Shown piece by piece: positions 50,527 to 60,004 of a stretch of 64,000 nt of DNA. Where the stretch lies: the NCBI RefSeq assembly GCF_041807905.1, contig NZ_JBGVSA010000002.1, positions 124,001 through 188,000 on the forward strand. The letters run 5' to 3'. The notes under the pieces were generated by a model. It saw only the letters and a program-made list of their open reading frames with translations. It searched no databases and was not told where the DNA came from. How positions within the stretch are numbered: position 1 is the first letter of the stretch; each line of letters begins with the position of its first letter. The position numbers and the translations under genes were made by a program. The DNA comes from JBGVSA01 sp041807905 (GTDB lineage Bacteria > Pseudomonadota > Gammaproteobacteria > Burkholderiales > Rhodocyclaceae).

Positions 50527-50706
50527 TCAGTCGGGCTTGTCGCCCTTGCGCTCACCTTTGCGTTTGCGCCGCCCGAACAGGTAGGTAATCAACCCGGCCG
50601 GCAATAATCCCCACATGATGAAGGTAATTGCTGCGCCGACCAGACTGGTCTGGCTGATGGCGAGCATGACGGCAACGAAAAGCCAGCCGATAATCACGAT
50701 ATGCAT
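50527..50706 (-). CDS. Small two-TM membrane protein, unknown
   Basis: 59 residues from ATG 50706. Two hydrophobic stretches (MHIVIIGWLFVAVMLAIS and AAITFIMWGLLPAGLITYLFG) and a strongly basic tail RRKRKGERKGDK. No clear Shine-Dalgarno. It lies convergent with pgeF (their stops touch) and divergent from phaC. I recall small proteins of this type being common beside the pha locus in betaproteobacteria, but no function is known to me. Confidence 0.55.
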   Translation of the reverse strand: MHIVIIGWLFVAVMLAISQTSLVGAAITFIMWGLLPAGLITYLFGRRKRKGERKGDKPD

Positions 50707-50822
50707 GAGCAGAACCCGCCTTGACGCTCTATTGGTGCGATGCAAAAATCGATTCGCCGCGCGCCGCACCGGGGCGTCGATTGCGCACTTGAAATTCCCT
50801 TGATGGAAGGACGCCGAAGTTC

Positions 50823-52574
50823 ATGACGCCACAGCAGCCGCGTGAAGTATTCGAAAATCTGGTCCGGTCCGGGCAGGAAATGGCAAAGGTGTTTTTCGAG
50901 CAGCTTGGCAGGATCCCGCAGGGGACCGATCAGGCGGCGGTCCAGCATCCTCTTGCAGGGCTTGCGTCCCCCGCTTTGTCGGTCGACGCGCAGCATCTTG
51001 CGCAACTACAGCGCGAACATCTCGAACAGCACGCCCGCCTGTGGTCGACCATGGCAGCGTCCAGCGTGGAAGCCGGAGAGCGCGCGCAGGTCGCCAAGGC
51101 CAGTCCCGGCGACCGCCGCTTTTCGGCACCTGAATGGTCGACGAGCCCCTTCTACGACTACATTCGTCAAGCATACCTGATCAATGCGCACTATCTGATG
51201 GCCGTGGCCGATCTGGTGCCGGTGAGCGACAAACACGCGCGCCAGCGGCTCAAGTTCATGACGCGCCAATACATCGACGCGCTGTCGCCCGCCAACTTCG
51301 CCGCGACCAATCCCGAGTTCGTACAACGCGCGCTCGACACCAAGGGTGAGAGCATCACGGCCGGTCTGATGAATCTCATTGCCGACGTCGAGCGCGGGCG
51401 CATTTCCATGACGGATGAGAGCGCCTTCGAAGTGGGGCGCAATCTGGCGACGACACAGGGTTCGGTGGTCTATCAGAACGAACTCATCCAGCTTATCCAA
51501 TACGCACCGCTGACCGACAAGGTGGCCGAAGTACCGTTGTTGATCGTGCCGCCGTGCATCAACAAGTACTACATCCTTGATCTGCAGCCCGAGAATTCGT
51601 TCGTCCGGTACGCGGTCGAGCAGGGCTTCACGGTCTTCCTGGTGTCGTGGCGCAACCCCAAGGCCGAACAGAGTGCGCTTGGGTGGGACGATTATCTCGA
51701 TCAGGGAGTCCTCAAGGCGCTCGACGTGGTGCGCGAGATCACCAAGGTCGCCAAACCGAACATTCTGGGTTTCTGCGTGGGGGGGACGCTCGTTGGCAGC
51801 GCGCTGGCGGTGGCCCGTGCGCGTGGTGAAGACCCGGTGGGCTGCGTCACTTTCCTCACCACCATGCTGGATTTCGCCGATACCGGGGACATCGCCTGCT
51901 ATGTTGACGAGGCTTCTGTCTCTGCGCGCGAGACAACCATCGGCAAGGGCGGACTCATCACCGGACAAGAGTTTACCAACATCTTCTCCAGCCTGCGGCC
52001 GAACGATCTGGTCTGGAACTACGTGGTCGACAACTACCTGCGGGGCAACAAGCCGCCGGCATTCGACCTGTTGTTCTGGAATGCCGATAGCACTAATCTG
52101 CCAGGGCCGTTCGCATCGTGGTACCTGCGCAACATGTACCTGGAGAATAGCCTCCGGGTGCCCGGCAAGCTGACCATGCTCGGTCAGCCGGTGGACCTGG
52201 GCAAGATCGATTGCCCGGCATATTTTTATGCTTCGCGCGAAGACCACATCGTACCGTGGAAGACTTCCTACCTCGGCGTGCGTCTGCTCGGCAGCAAGGA
52301 TGCAACTTTCGTGCTCGGCGCGAGCGGGCATATTGCCGGCGTCATCAATCCGGCCGCAAAGAAGAAGCGCCACTACTGGACCGGCGACGTGGCAGCAACC
52401 GCCGAACAATGGCATCACAATACGACCGAAGTGCCCGGCAGCTGGTGGCCGCACTGGTCGGCGTGGCTCGTACAACGCAGCGGCGAACAGGTGCCGGCAC
52501 GCGAGCGGCTGGGCAATCGTCGTTACAGGCAGATCGAGGCCGCGCCGGGCAGCTATGTCCGGGAGCCGGCCTGA
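50823..52574 (+). CDS. phaC: Class I polyhydroxyalkanoate synthase
   Basis: 583 residues. Polymerises 3-hydroxybutyryl-CoA (and C3-C5 relatives) into granule polyester. The lipase-like box is GFCVGG with catalytic Cys318; Asp474 in SREDHIVPW and His503 in GASGHIAGVINP complete the triad, at spacing close to the Cupriavidus enzyme. N-terminal region is typical for class I. It leads phaC-phaB-phaB-phaR. Beta-ketothiolase phaA is missing from the cluster. Confidence 0.96.
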   Translation: MTPQQPREVFENLVRSGQEMAKVFFEQLGRIPQGTDQAAVQHPLAGLASPALSVDAQHLAQLQREHLEQHARLWSTMAASSVEAGERAQVAKASPGDRRFSAPEWSTSPFYDYIRQAYLINAHYLMAVADLVPVSDKHARQRLKFMTRQYIDALSPANFAATNPEFVQRALDTKGESITAGLMNLIADVERGRISMTDESAFEVGRNLATTQGSVVYQNELIQLIQYAPLTDKVAEVPLLIVPPCINKYYILDLQPENSFVRYAVEQGFTVFLVSWRNPKAEQSALGWDDYLDQGVLKALDVVREITKVAKPNILGFCVGGTLVGSALAVARARGEDPVGCVTFLTTMLDFADTGDIACYVDEASVSARETTIGKGGLITGQEFTNIFSSLRPNDLVWNYVVDNYLRGNKPPAFDLLFWNADSTNLPGPFASWYLRNMYLENSLRVPGKLTMLGQPVDLGKIDCPAYFYASREDHIVPWKTSYLGVRLLGSKDATFVLGASGHIAGVINPAAKKKRHYWTGDVAATAEQWHHNTTEVPGSWWPHWSAWLVQRSGEQVPARERLGNRRYRQIEAAPGSYVREPA

Positions 52575-52683
52575 GGGGGACGGCTTTGCGGTCCCGGTGA
52601 TCCGCGCAGGCGGGTCGACAGCGCGGCGGTCAGCCCGGATCGTGGCGCTCGCACAAGAGGGCACTCACTGAGGAGATAGGACG

Positions 52684-53424
52684 ATGGCTCGCGTTGCATT
52701 GATCACGGGTGGCATGGGCGGCCTGGGCGAAGCGATCTGCATGAAGATGGAAAAGCTCGGTTACAAGGTCATCACGACCTATTCGCCCAATAACCACAAG
52801 GCCGGCGAGTGGCTCTCCAACATGCGCCAGCAGGGCCACGACTTTGGCGCCTACGAGTGCGATGTCACCGACTTCGACTCGTGCCATGCCTGCGTGGCGA
52901 AGATCCAGAAAGAAGTCGGTGCGGTCGACGTGCTGGTCAACAACGCCGGCATTACGCGCGACATGACATTCAAGAAGATGACCAAGGCCGACTGGGACGC
53001 GGTCATGAACACCAATCTCGACAGCGTATTCAACATGACCAAGCAGGTCATGGAGGGCATGACCGAACGCAAGTGGGGCCGCATCATCAATGTCGCTTCG
53101 GTGAATGGCCAGAAAGGCGCCTTCGGCCAGACCAACTATTCCGCCGCCAAGGCCGGCATGCATGGTTTCACGAAGGCACTGGCGCTCGAGGTGGCCAAGC
53201 ATGGCGTGACGGTCAATACCATTTCTCCGGGATACATCGGTACCAAGATGGTGACGCAGATTCCGGCCGAGATCCTCGAATCCAAGATCCTGCCGCAGAT
53301 TCCCATCAGCCGTCTGGGCAAGCCAGAAGAAGTCGCAGGACTCGTCGCCTATCTTGCATCGGATGAAGCCGCGTTCCTGACGGGCGCGAATATCTCGATC
53401 AACGGTGGGCAGCACATGTACTGA
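52684..53424 (+). CDS. phaB: Acetoacetyl-CoA reductase, first copy
   Basis: 246 residues; GAGGAGA precedes the ATG. NADPH-dependent reduction of acetoacetyl-CoA to (R)-3-hydroxybutyryl-CoA. SDR motifs TGGMGGLGE at the N-terminus, NNAGITRD, SVNGQKGAFGQTNYSAAK (Ser, Tyr, Lys catalytic), and PGYIGTKMV. The second copy is 118 bases downstream and roughly half identical. Confidence 0.93.
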   Translation: MARVALITGGMGGLGEAICMKMEKLGYKVITTYSPNNHKAGEWLSNMRQQGHDFGAYECDVTDFDSCHACVAKIQKEVGAVDVLVNNAGITRDMTFKKMTKADWDAVMNTNLDSVFNMTKQVMEGMTERKWGRIINVASVNGQKGAFGQTNYSAAKAGMHGFTKALALEVAKHGVTVNTISPGYIGTKMVTQIPAEILESKILPQIPISRLGKPEEVAGLVAYLASDEAAFLTGANISINGGQHMY

Positions 53425-53542
53425 AGCGGCGCGCCAGGAGTCTGGCGGCCACGAATTTCCGGGAGCGCCGACCCTGGCGGCGCAAGAACCGGCCCCGCAT
53501 CCCCCGGCGGTCGGTGTGTGTCAACGATGAGAGGTGAAGACA

Positions 53543-54283
53543 ATGACCAAGAAAGTTGCGCTCGTCACGGGCGGCATGGGTGGCCTTGGCACCGCAATCT
53601 GCAAGTCGCTGGCCAAAGACGGCTGGACAGTCGTCGCCAACTGCCTGCCGGATTTCCCGCCCAAGGACGAGTGGCTGGCCAAGACGCGCGCCGAAGGATT
53701 CCAGTTCATCGCGGGCGAAGCCGACGTGACGGATTTCGACCAATGCCAGGCCATGATCAAGAAGATCGAAGCCGAAGTCGGCCCGATCGATCTGCTGGTC
53801 AATAACGCCGGCATCACGCGCGACGCCACGTTCCGCAAGATGGATAAGAGCCAGTGGGATGCTGTCCTGTCGACCAACCTGGACAGTGTGTTCAACGTCA
53901 CCCATGGCGTGCTGCAGGGAATGGCCGAGCGCGGCTTTGGTCGCGTCATCAATATTTCGTCGGTCAACGGGGTGAAGGGGCAGTTCGGTCAGGCCAACTA
54001 TTCCGCAGCCAAGGCCGGCATCCTGGGCTTCACCAAGGCCATCGCGCAGGAAGTCGCCAAGAAGGGAGTCACGGTCAACGCCATCGCGCCGGGCTACATC
54101 GGCACCGACATGGTCATGGCCATCAAGGAAGAAGTGCGCGACCAGATCGTCGCCACCATCCCTGCCGGCCGCCTGGGCACGCCCGAAGAGATCGGCGACC
54201 TGTGTGCTTACCTGGCTTCCGACAAGGCCGGGTATATCACGGGCGCGACTATCAATATCAACGGCGGCCTGCACATGGTCTGA
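53543..54283 (+). CDS. phaB: Acetoacetyl-CoA reductase, second copy
   Basis: 246 residues from ATG 53543, with GAGAGG upstream; a GTG three codons earlier is possible. TGGMGGLGT, NNAGITRDATFRKM, GQFGQANYSAAK and PGYIGTDMVMAI are closer to the well-studied Cupriavidus PhaB than the first copy's motifs. The two may differ in cofactor or chain-length preference. A terminator follows. Confidence 0.93.
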   Translation: MTKKVALVTGGMGGLGTAICKSLAKDGWTVVANCLPDFPPKDEWLAKTRAEGFQFIAGEADVTDFDQCQAMIKKIEAEVGPIDLLVNNAGITRDATFRKMDKSQWDAVLSTNLDSVFNVTHGVLQGMAERGFGRVINISSVNGVKGQFGQANYSAAKAGILGFTKAIAQEVAKKGVTVNAIAPGYIGTDMVMAIKEEVRDQIVATIPAGRLGTPEEIGDLCAYLASDKAGYITGATININGGLHMV

Positions 54284-54363
54284 GCCTGTCGGCCTGCTGT
54301 CGCCGGCCCCGCGCCCGCCATCGGCGCCAAGGTCCGGCGGTGGTTGGCGGGCGGTCGGGACCG

Positions 54364-54391
54364 CCCGCTCGGTATGCCGAGCGGGATTTTA
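54364..54391 (+). terminator. Intrinsic terminator after the second phaB
   Basis: CCCGCTCGG (54364-54372), loop TATG, CCGAGCGGG (54377-54385), then ATTTTA. An earlier arm GGCGGGCGG (54347-54354 region) can pair with the same CCGCCCGC (54361-54368), forming a competing hairpin. Confidence 0.7.
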
Positions 54392-54479
54392 CGCGACCCG
54401 ATGGGCAGGTTCACCGATTTAGGTTGCTATAATCGCGCCCAACCGTCGCTCAGAACGGACGCATCGGAGGAGAAACTGA

Positions 54480-55079
54480 ATGGCCGAGCAGCACTCGCGT
54501 CTCATCAAGAAGTACCCGAACCGCCGTCTTTACGACACGGCGTCCAGTTGTTACATCACGCTCGCGGACGTTCGCGATCTCGTCCTCGCGGGCGAGGAGT
54601 TCCAGGTGGTTGACGCCAAGAGCGGCGAAGACATCACCCGTTCCATCCTGCTGCAGATCATCCTGGAAGAAGAAAGCGGCGGCACGCCGATGTTCACCAG
54701 CGATCTGCTGGCCCAGATGATCCGCTTCTACGGCAATGCCATGCAGGGTTTCATGGGGCGTTACCTCGAAAACAACATCAAGGCCTTCACCGACATGCAG
54801 GTCAAGCTGCAGGAGCAGGCCAAGTCGCTCTACGGCGAGAACAGCCCGGCCAGCAAGGACATGTGGGCGCAGTTCCTCAGCTTCCAGGGCCCGGCGCTGC
54901 ACAGCATGATGGGCGCCTACATGGAGCAGAGCAAACGCATGTTCGTGCAGATGCAGGAACAGGTGGAGTCCCAGGCCCGTAATCTGTTCTCCGGTTTCCA
55001 GTTTCCGAACTACCCGGTCCCATCGGCCACCGACAAGCCGAATGAAAAAGCCGGTGAAAAAACGGGCGAAAAGAAGTGA
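54480..55079 (+). CDS. phaR: PHA synthesis repressor PhaR
   Basis: 199 residues. N-terminal PhaR DNA-binding domain RLIKKYPNRRLYDTASS, then PHB accumulation regulatory helices and a Lys/Glu-rich tail. It binds PHB granules and, when free, represses phasin and pha genes. GGAGGAGAAACTGA precedes the ATG. A TATAAT (54428-54433) lies just ahead, so it probably has its own promoter after the terminator, although a good -35 is not clear. Confidence 0.93.
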   Translation: MAEQHSRLIKKYPNRRLYDTASSCYITLADVRDLVLAGEEFQVVDAKSGEDITRSILLQIILEEESGGTPMFTSDLLAQMIRFYGNAMQGFMGRYLENNIKAFTDMQVKLQEQAKSLYGENSPASKDMWAQFLSFQGPALHSMMGAYMEQSKRMFVQMQEQVESQARNLFSGFQFPNYPVPSATDKPNEKAGEKTGEKK

Positions 55080-55130
55080 TGCCTGCGCCCATCCGAGCCC
55101 ATTAGTGCGATAATCCGCCCGCGCGAAGTC

Positions 55131-55166
55131 AATGCCGAACGCCCGCTCATGCGGGCGTTCGGCATT
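55131..55166. terminator. 16-bp hairpin after phaR
   Basis: A perfect 16-base-pair stem (55131-55146 with 55151-55166) and a TCAT loop, 52 bases after the phaR stop and 61 bases before rimO. There is no clean T-run, but its strength makes a terminator or mRNA-end stabiliser likely. Confidence 0.65.
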
Positions 55167-55227
55167 GTGCTGCCCCGAATTCAAGGCTCGCCCGTCGCGC
55201 AGGCTGCGCCCCACAGAGGTTCCTGTT

Positions 55228-56577
55228 TTGACTGCCACTACTGCCACGCCCCGCGTCGGGTTCGTCTCCCTCGGCTGCCCGAAAGCGACGTCCGACTCCG
55301 AAAGCATCCTCACCCGTCTGCGCGCGGAGGGTTACGAGGTTGCCTCCGACTACGATGGGGCTGACCTGGTCATCGTCAATACCTGCGGCTTCATCGACGC
55401 TGCCGTCGAAGAATCCCTGGACGCCATTGGCGAGGCGCTGAAGGAAAACGGCAAGGTCATCGTGACCGGCTGCCTGGGCGCCAAGAAAGACGGCGACGGT
55501 CGCGGTATCGTCGAGCAGGTGCACCCGAAGGTGCTCGCCGTGACGGGCCCGCACGCGACCGAAGAAGTCATGCTGGCGGTGCACGATCATCTGCCCAAGC
55601 CGCACGACCCATTCATCGATCTCGTGCCGCCTCAAGGTGTTCGCCTCACACCGCAACACTACGCGTATCTGAAGATTTCCGAAGGCTGCAACCATCGCTG
55701 CACTTTCTGCATCATCCCGTCGATGCGAGGTGATCTCGTGTCGCGCCCGATCCACGAGGTGATGCGCGAAGCTGAAGCGCTGGTCAAATCCGGCGTGAAG
55801 GAAATCCTCGTCATTTCGCAGGACACCAGCGCGTACGGCGTCGACACCAAGTACCGCACGGGCTTCTGGAATGGCCGTCCCCTGCGCACGAAGATGTACG
55901 ACCTGTGCAAGGCGCTGTCGGAGCTCGACGTGTGGGTGCGCCTGCACTATGTCTATCCGTATCCGCACGTCGACGACATCCTGCCGCTGATGGCCGAGGG
56001 CAAGGTGCTGCCGTACCTGGACGTCCCTTTCCAGCACGCCAGCCCGCGCGTTCTCAAAGCCATGAAGCGTCCGGCCAGCGCCGAAAACAACCTCGAGCGC
56101 ATCCGCCGCTGGCGCGAAATCTGCCCGGACCTGACCATCCGCAGCACGTTCATCACCGGCTTTCCTGGCGAGACGGAGGCGGAATTCCAGGAATTGCTCG
56201 ACTTCCTTGACGAAGCGCGGCTCGATCGCGTGGGCGCCTTTGCCTATTCACCGGTCGAAGGCGCGACCGCCAATGACCTGCCGGGCGCGGTCGCGGACGA
56301 AGAGCGCGAAGACCGCCGCCTGCGCCTCATGGAGTACCAGGAAGAAATCAGCGTGCAGCGCCTGAAGGACAAAGTGGGGCGCGAACTGGTGGTGCTGGTC
56401 GATGAGGTCAGCGAAGAGGGCGCGGTGGCGCGTTCCGAAGGCGACGCTCCCGAAATCGACGGCCAGGTGATCATTCCCGACGGTTACGATATGCAGGTCG
56501 GCGGCTTCTACAAAGTGCGGGTCACCGACAGCGACGTGCACGATCTGTATGCAGAGCCGGTCTTCGCCGACGATTGA
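55228..56577 (+). CDS. rimO: Ribosomal protein S12 methylthiotransferase RimO
   Basis: 449 residues from TTG 55228, with AGAGG seven bases ahead; an in-frame ATG at 55132 lies in the hairpin and gives a non-conserved extension. Adds a methylthio group to Asp88 of S12. The N-terminal UPF0004 domain has Cys17, Cys53 and Cys82; the radical SAM motif is CNHRCTFC (Cys154, Cys158, Cys161); and a TRAM domain ends the chain (ELVVLVDEVSEEGAVARSEG...). Only the first part of the TRAM domain is cited. Confidence 0.94.
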   Translation: MTATTATPRVGFVSLGCPKATSDSESILTRLRAEGYEVASDYDGADLVIVNTCGFIDAAVEESLDAIGEALKENGKVIVTGCLGAKKDGDGRGIVEQVHPKVLAVTGPHATEEVMLAVHDHLPKPHDPFIDLVPPQGVRLTPQHYAYLKISEGCNHRCTFCIIPSMRGDLVSRPIHEVMREAEALVKSGVKEILVISQDTSAYGVDTKYRTGFWNGRPLRTKMYDLCKALSELDVWVRLHYVYPYPHVDDILPLMAEGKVLPYLDVPFQHASPRVLKAMKRPASAENNLERIRRWREICPDLTIRSTFITGFPGETEAEFQELLDFLDEARLDRVGAFAYSPVEGATANDLPGAVADEEREDRRLRLMEYQEEISVQRLKDKVGRELVVLVDEVSEEGAVARSEGDAPEIDGQVIIPDGYDMQVGGFYKVRVTDSDVHDLYAEPVFADD

Positions 56578-56710
56578 TATGGTGTTGCCTTCAAACGAGT
56601 GACTGCGTTTTGGGAGCCGTGCCGGCTACGGCGCGCTGTCTGCGGCTTCCCGCCCTGGTCTGCGTGAATGCAACGCCGTTCGAATGCGTGGCGCGCTGAA
56701 GGAGCTGCCC

Positions 56711-57067
56711 ATGTTCATCCTCGATCAACTTGCCGAACGCCAGATCGCAGAAGCCTGCGATCGTGGCGAGTTCGACGATCTTCCGGGCGCGGGGCAACCG
56801 TTGCCCGATGAGGACCTCTCGCTCGTCCCTCCGGAAATGCGGACCGCCTACCGGCTGCTCAAGACTTCCGGCTACATTCCGCCCGAGCTCGAAATGCACC
56901 GCGAAGCCGTCGAGATCGCATTGCAGTTGGCAACGGCGGGTGAGGGTGGCGAACGAGGTGCCTTGTACGCGCGCCTGTCGCGCATCAACCTGTGCCTGTC
57001 CGAATCCGGGCATCGCCAACTGGTGGTGCCGATCGAATATCTCGACAAGGTTGCCGAGCGGTTCTGA
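56711..57067 (+). CDS. DUF1992 (DnaJ homologue family, YhdN-like) protein
   Basis: 118 residues from ATG 56711, GGAG seven bases ahead. Matches the DUF1992 pattern: LAERQIAEACDRGEFDDLPGAGQPL, PPEMRTAYRLLKTSGYIPPELE and the C-terminal helix. Function unknown; the domain is a short cytoplasmic helical protein. Followed by an FAD-linked oxidase gene. Confidence 0.85.
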   Translation: MFILDQLAERQIAEACDRGEFDDLPGAGQPLPDEDLSLVPPEMRTAYRLLKTSGYIPPELEMHREAVEIALQLATAGEGGERGALYARLSRINLCLSESGHRQLVVPIEYLDKVAERF

Positions 57068-57154
57068 CCGCGTGCATGGTGCTCGTGACGTCGCAGGCGT
57101 CTGCGTGCGATCATCGACGCTCCTCCTCCCGCCGTCCCATCAGAAGGGCTGCCC

Positions 57155-58558
57155 ATGCAAGAACTGATTGCAGGTCTTCGCTGCATCGTTGGCGATGCCT
57201 ATGTCGTCGACGCTCCCAATGACCTCGCACCGTATTTGTCCGACTGGCGTGGACGCTATACCGGACAGGCGTTGTGCGCCGTGCGTCCGGCCTCGACCGA
57301 AGAACTGGCGGCGGTCGTGCGCCTGTGTGCCGACCATGGCGTCGCAATCGTGCCGCAAGGTGGCAATACGGGTCTGGTAGGGGGGAGCGTGCCATGCCAG
57401 GGGGGCGAAGTGATCGTCTTGACCGGACGTCTGAATCGCGTGCGCGAGGTCGATACCGCCAACAACACCATCACTGTCGAGGCCGGCTGCACCCTGGCGG
57501 CCGTGCAAGAGGCCGCGCAGGACCACGATCGGTTGTTTCCGCTGTCGTTGGCCGCCGAAGGTACCTGCCAGATCGGCGGCAACCTCTCCACCAACGCGGG
57601 CGGCGTGCACGTGCTGCGCTATGGCAACACGCGCGAACTCACATTGGGGCTGGAGGTGGTGTTGCCAGACGGGCAGATCTGGAACGGCTTGCGCGGGCTA
57701 CGTAAGGACAACACTGGCTACGACCTCAAGCACTTGTTCATCGGCGCCGAAGGTACGCTCGGCATCATCACTGCCGCGGTGCTCAAGCTGTTTCCCCTGC
57801 CGCGCTCGCGCAGCGTGGGCTGGGTGGCGTTGCGTGACGCCGATGCGGCCATCGAACTGCTGGCGCTCATGCGCGGGACGGCGGGCGATCGCTTGTCGGC
57901 TTTTGAGATCGTCGGCCGCCCGGCGCTCGAACTGGTCCTCAAGCACATGCCCGGCACGAGCGACCCGCTTTCCGATGCGCACGACTGGTATGCGCTGGTT
58001 GAACTGAGCGATCCGGCTGCGGGGGACATCACCGCGCCGTTGCTCGAAGAAGGGTTGGGCGAGGCCATGGAGAGCGGCCTCGTGCTCGATGCCGTGCTCG
58101 CTGCCAGCGAAGCGCAAGCCGCAGCATTGTGGTCACTGCGCGAGAACATTTCGGAAGCGCAGCGCGTGGAAGGCATCAGCATCAAGCATGATGTGTCGGT
58201 GCCGGTGAGCCGCATTCCTGACTTCCTGCGCGAAGCGGGGGCCGCTTTGCGCAGCGAGTTTCCGGATGTACGCATCGTTGCCTTCGGCCACGTCGGCGAC
58301 GGTAACCTGCACTACAACATGTCCAAGCCGGACGCTTCGGACAACGCCACCTTCATCGCGCAGACGCCCCGCGTGAACCGCATCGTGCACGATTCGGTAG
58401 CAGCGAAGAACGGTTCGATTTCCGCCGAGCATGGGCTCGGACAGCTCAAGCGAGAGGAAATCCGGCGCTACAAACAGCCGCTTGAACTGGAACTGATGAA
58501 AGCCATCAAGCGTTCGCTCGATCCCAAGGGCCTGATGAATCCGCGTAAGTTGCTCTGA
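57155..58558 (+). CDS. FAD-linked oxidase, 2-hydroxyacid dehydrogenase type
   Basis: 467 residues. PCMH-type FAD domain with VPQGGNTGLVGGSVP and AAEGTCQIGGNLSTNAGGVHVLRYG; C-terminal oxidase domain with GHVGDGNLHYNM (metal/substrate) and DPKGLMNPRKLL at the end. The family includes D-lactate, D-2-hydroxyglutarate and glycolate dehydrogenases; the substrate cannot be set from sequence alone. AGAAGGG precedes the ATG. Confidence 0.9.
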   Translation: MQELIAGLRCIVGDAYVVDAPNDLAPYLSDWRGRYTGQALCAVRPASTEELAAVVRLCADHGVAIVPQGGNTGLVGGSVPCQGGEVIVLTGRLNRVREVDTANNTITVEAGCTLAAVQEAAQDHDRLFPLSLAAEGTCQIGGNLSTNAGGVHVLRYGNTRELTLGLEVVLPDGQIWNGLRGLRKDNTGYDLKHLFIGAEGTLGIITAAVLKLFPLPRSRSVGWVALRDADAAIELLALMRGTAGDRLSAFEIVGRPALELVLKHMPGTSDPLSDAHDWYALVELSDPAAGDITAPLLEEGLGEAMESGLVLDAVLAASEAQAAALWSLRENISEAQRVEGISIKHDVSVPVSRIPDFLREAGAALRSEFPDVRIVAFGHVGDGNLHYNMSKPDASDNATFIAQTPRVNRIVHDSVAAKNGSISAEHGLGQLKREEIRRYKQPLELELMKAIKRSLDPKGLMNPRKLL

Positions 58559-58667
58559 TTTTTCCGTTCCAGCGCCCGACAAATGCGCAGGTACTACTCC
58601 AAATCAAATGGGGCGGGTTTGAGCGGCCTTAAACTGATTTGCTCGGTTTGTTGATCGTGGACATGCG

Positions 58668-59330
58668 ATGACGGTAGTTGAAGTGGCAAAGGGGCGGGTC
58701 AAGCGCCTTCAGACCCTGGGCGAGGAAGTTGCAAACAGCATCAGTCACGGTGTCGGCTGCGTGGCGGCCATCGTCGGGGCTCCGTTCCTGGTATTCGCTG
58801 CACTCGATGGCGGTGTGCAGGAGATCATCGGTGCCAGTGTCTTCGCCGCCACGATGATCCTCATGTACCTGAGCTCCACGCTGTACCACGCCATGCCGCG
58901 CGGGCGCGTCAAAGAGTTCTTCCACCGCGTCGACCACGCCGCCATCTACCTGCTCATCGCGGGGACGTACACGCCTTTTACGCTTGGCGTACTCAGTGGC
59001 ACCTGGGGCTGGACGCTGTTCGGTCTGGTCTGGGCGCTGGCCGCCATCGGGCTATTGCTGAAGGCTTTCAACCGGCTCAACCGCAAGTGGTTGTCGGTCA
59101 GCATCTACCTTGCCATGGGGTGGCTGATCGTCATCGCCGCCGCGCCGATGAGCGCCAAGGTGCCTCTCAATGGCCTACTGTGGTTGGCTGGCGGCGGGCT
59201 GGCCTATACCGTCGGTACGGTGTTCTACGCGCTCAGTTCGCGCCTGCGCTTCTTCCACTTCATCTGGCATTTGTTCGTACTGGCAGGGGCGACGTGCCAT
59301 TTTTTCGCTGTGCTCTGGTACGCCGCCTGA
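58668..59330 (+). CDS. Hemolysin III / YqfA family membrane protein
   Basis: 220 residues, seven hydrophobic segments, PAQR/HlyIII superfamily. Conserved histidines lie in YLSSTLYHAMPRGR, FFHRVDHAAIYLLIAGTYTPF and HFIWHLFVLAGATCHF, which form the metal site of the family. Despite the name most members are not haemolysins; role unknown. Separate from the downstream bacteriohemerythrin gene by 114 bases. Confidence 0.9.
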   Translation: MTVVEVAKGRVKRLQTLGEEVANSISHGVGCVAAIVGAPFLVFAALDGGVQEIIGASVFAATMILMYLSSTLYHAMPRGRVKEFFHRVDHAAIYLLIAGTYTPFTLGVLSGTWGWTLFGLVWALAAIGLLLKAFNRLNRKWLSVSIYLAMGWLIVIAAAPMSAKVPLNGLLWLAGGGLAYTVGTVFYALSSRLRFFHFIWHLFVLAGATCHFFAVLWYAA

Positions 59331-59346
59331 CGAGAACTGCGGAAAT

Positions 59347-59364
59347 CCGGCCCTCTCGGGCCGG
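59347..59364. terminator. Small GC hairpin after the hemolysin III gene
   Basis: CCGGCCC (59347-59353), loop TCTC, GGGCCGG (59358-59364). No T-run; weak terminator candidate. Confidence 0.35.
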
Positions 59365-59444
59365 CCATTGATAGTGGTCAATCAATGCGGGTAAGAAAAT
59401 TCTGATACTGCAACTTCACCTTACTGAGTTGCGGAGCCCCTATC

Positions 59445-59870
59445 ATGGCAGTCGTTCGCTGGAGCGAGGACTTGCGCGTTGGCAATCGTGCCATCGATGA
59501 TGACCACCAAGCGTTGTTCGAGATGCTGGACCGCCTGCATGACGCCATGCGTGTGGGGCAAGGGTCGTCGGCCGTGGGGCCCGTTCTGCAGGAACTCGTC
59601 CGCTACACCGAAATGCACTTCCGTCGCGAAGAGCACTACATGCGCCAGATCGGCTACGCCGGTTACGCTGCACACAAGGCCGAACATGATCGCCTGATTC
59701 GCGAGGTTCGTGAGCTGCAGGCCCGTTGCACGAGCGGCGCAGTCACCATGTCGCTCAAGGTGCACACCTTTCTGACCGACTGGCTGCGCAATCACATCAT
59801 GGCGATGGACAAGCAACTGGCGTCCGAGATCGTGGCCGTCAGCGGCGGCGTCGAACGCGCCAGGCCCTGA
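59445..59870 (+). CDS. Bacteriohemerythrin
   Basis: 141 residues. All seven di-iron ligands of hemerythrin are present: His21, His58, Glu62, His77, His81, His117 and Asp122. It binds oxygen reversibly at a carboxylate-bridged di-iron site and may store oxygen or deliver it, or sense it. A stand-alone protein without a signalling domain. Its presence beside an organism's nitrate respiration genes elsewhere in the window is consistent with microaerobic life, but no direct link is shown. Confidence 0.93.
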   Translation: MAVVRWSEDLRVGNRAIDDDHQALFEMLDRLHDAMRVGQGSSAVGPVLQELVRYTEMHFRREEHYMRQIGYAGYAAHKAEHDRLIREVRELQARCTSGAVTMSLKVHTFLTDWLRNHIMAMDKQLASEIVAVSGGVERARP

Positions 59871-60004
59871 ACACATTCTTCGCAGTTCGACGGTTCGGGG
59901 CGCGGCGTATGCGGTGCCGCGGCACGTCCTGACTACTCGTGCGGCTTTCCTGATTCGTTGATTGGATCGCCGCCGGCAATATGGCGCTGCGCGATCGAGG
60001 GGCG

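Noticed and set aside
55132..55227. ATG start 96 bases upstream for rimO
   Set aside because: It lies inside a 16-bp hairpin and adds a non-conserved Arg/Cys-rich stretch; TTG 55228 has a good ribosome binding site and gives the family length.
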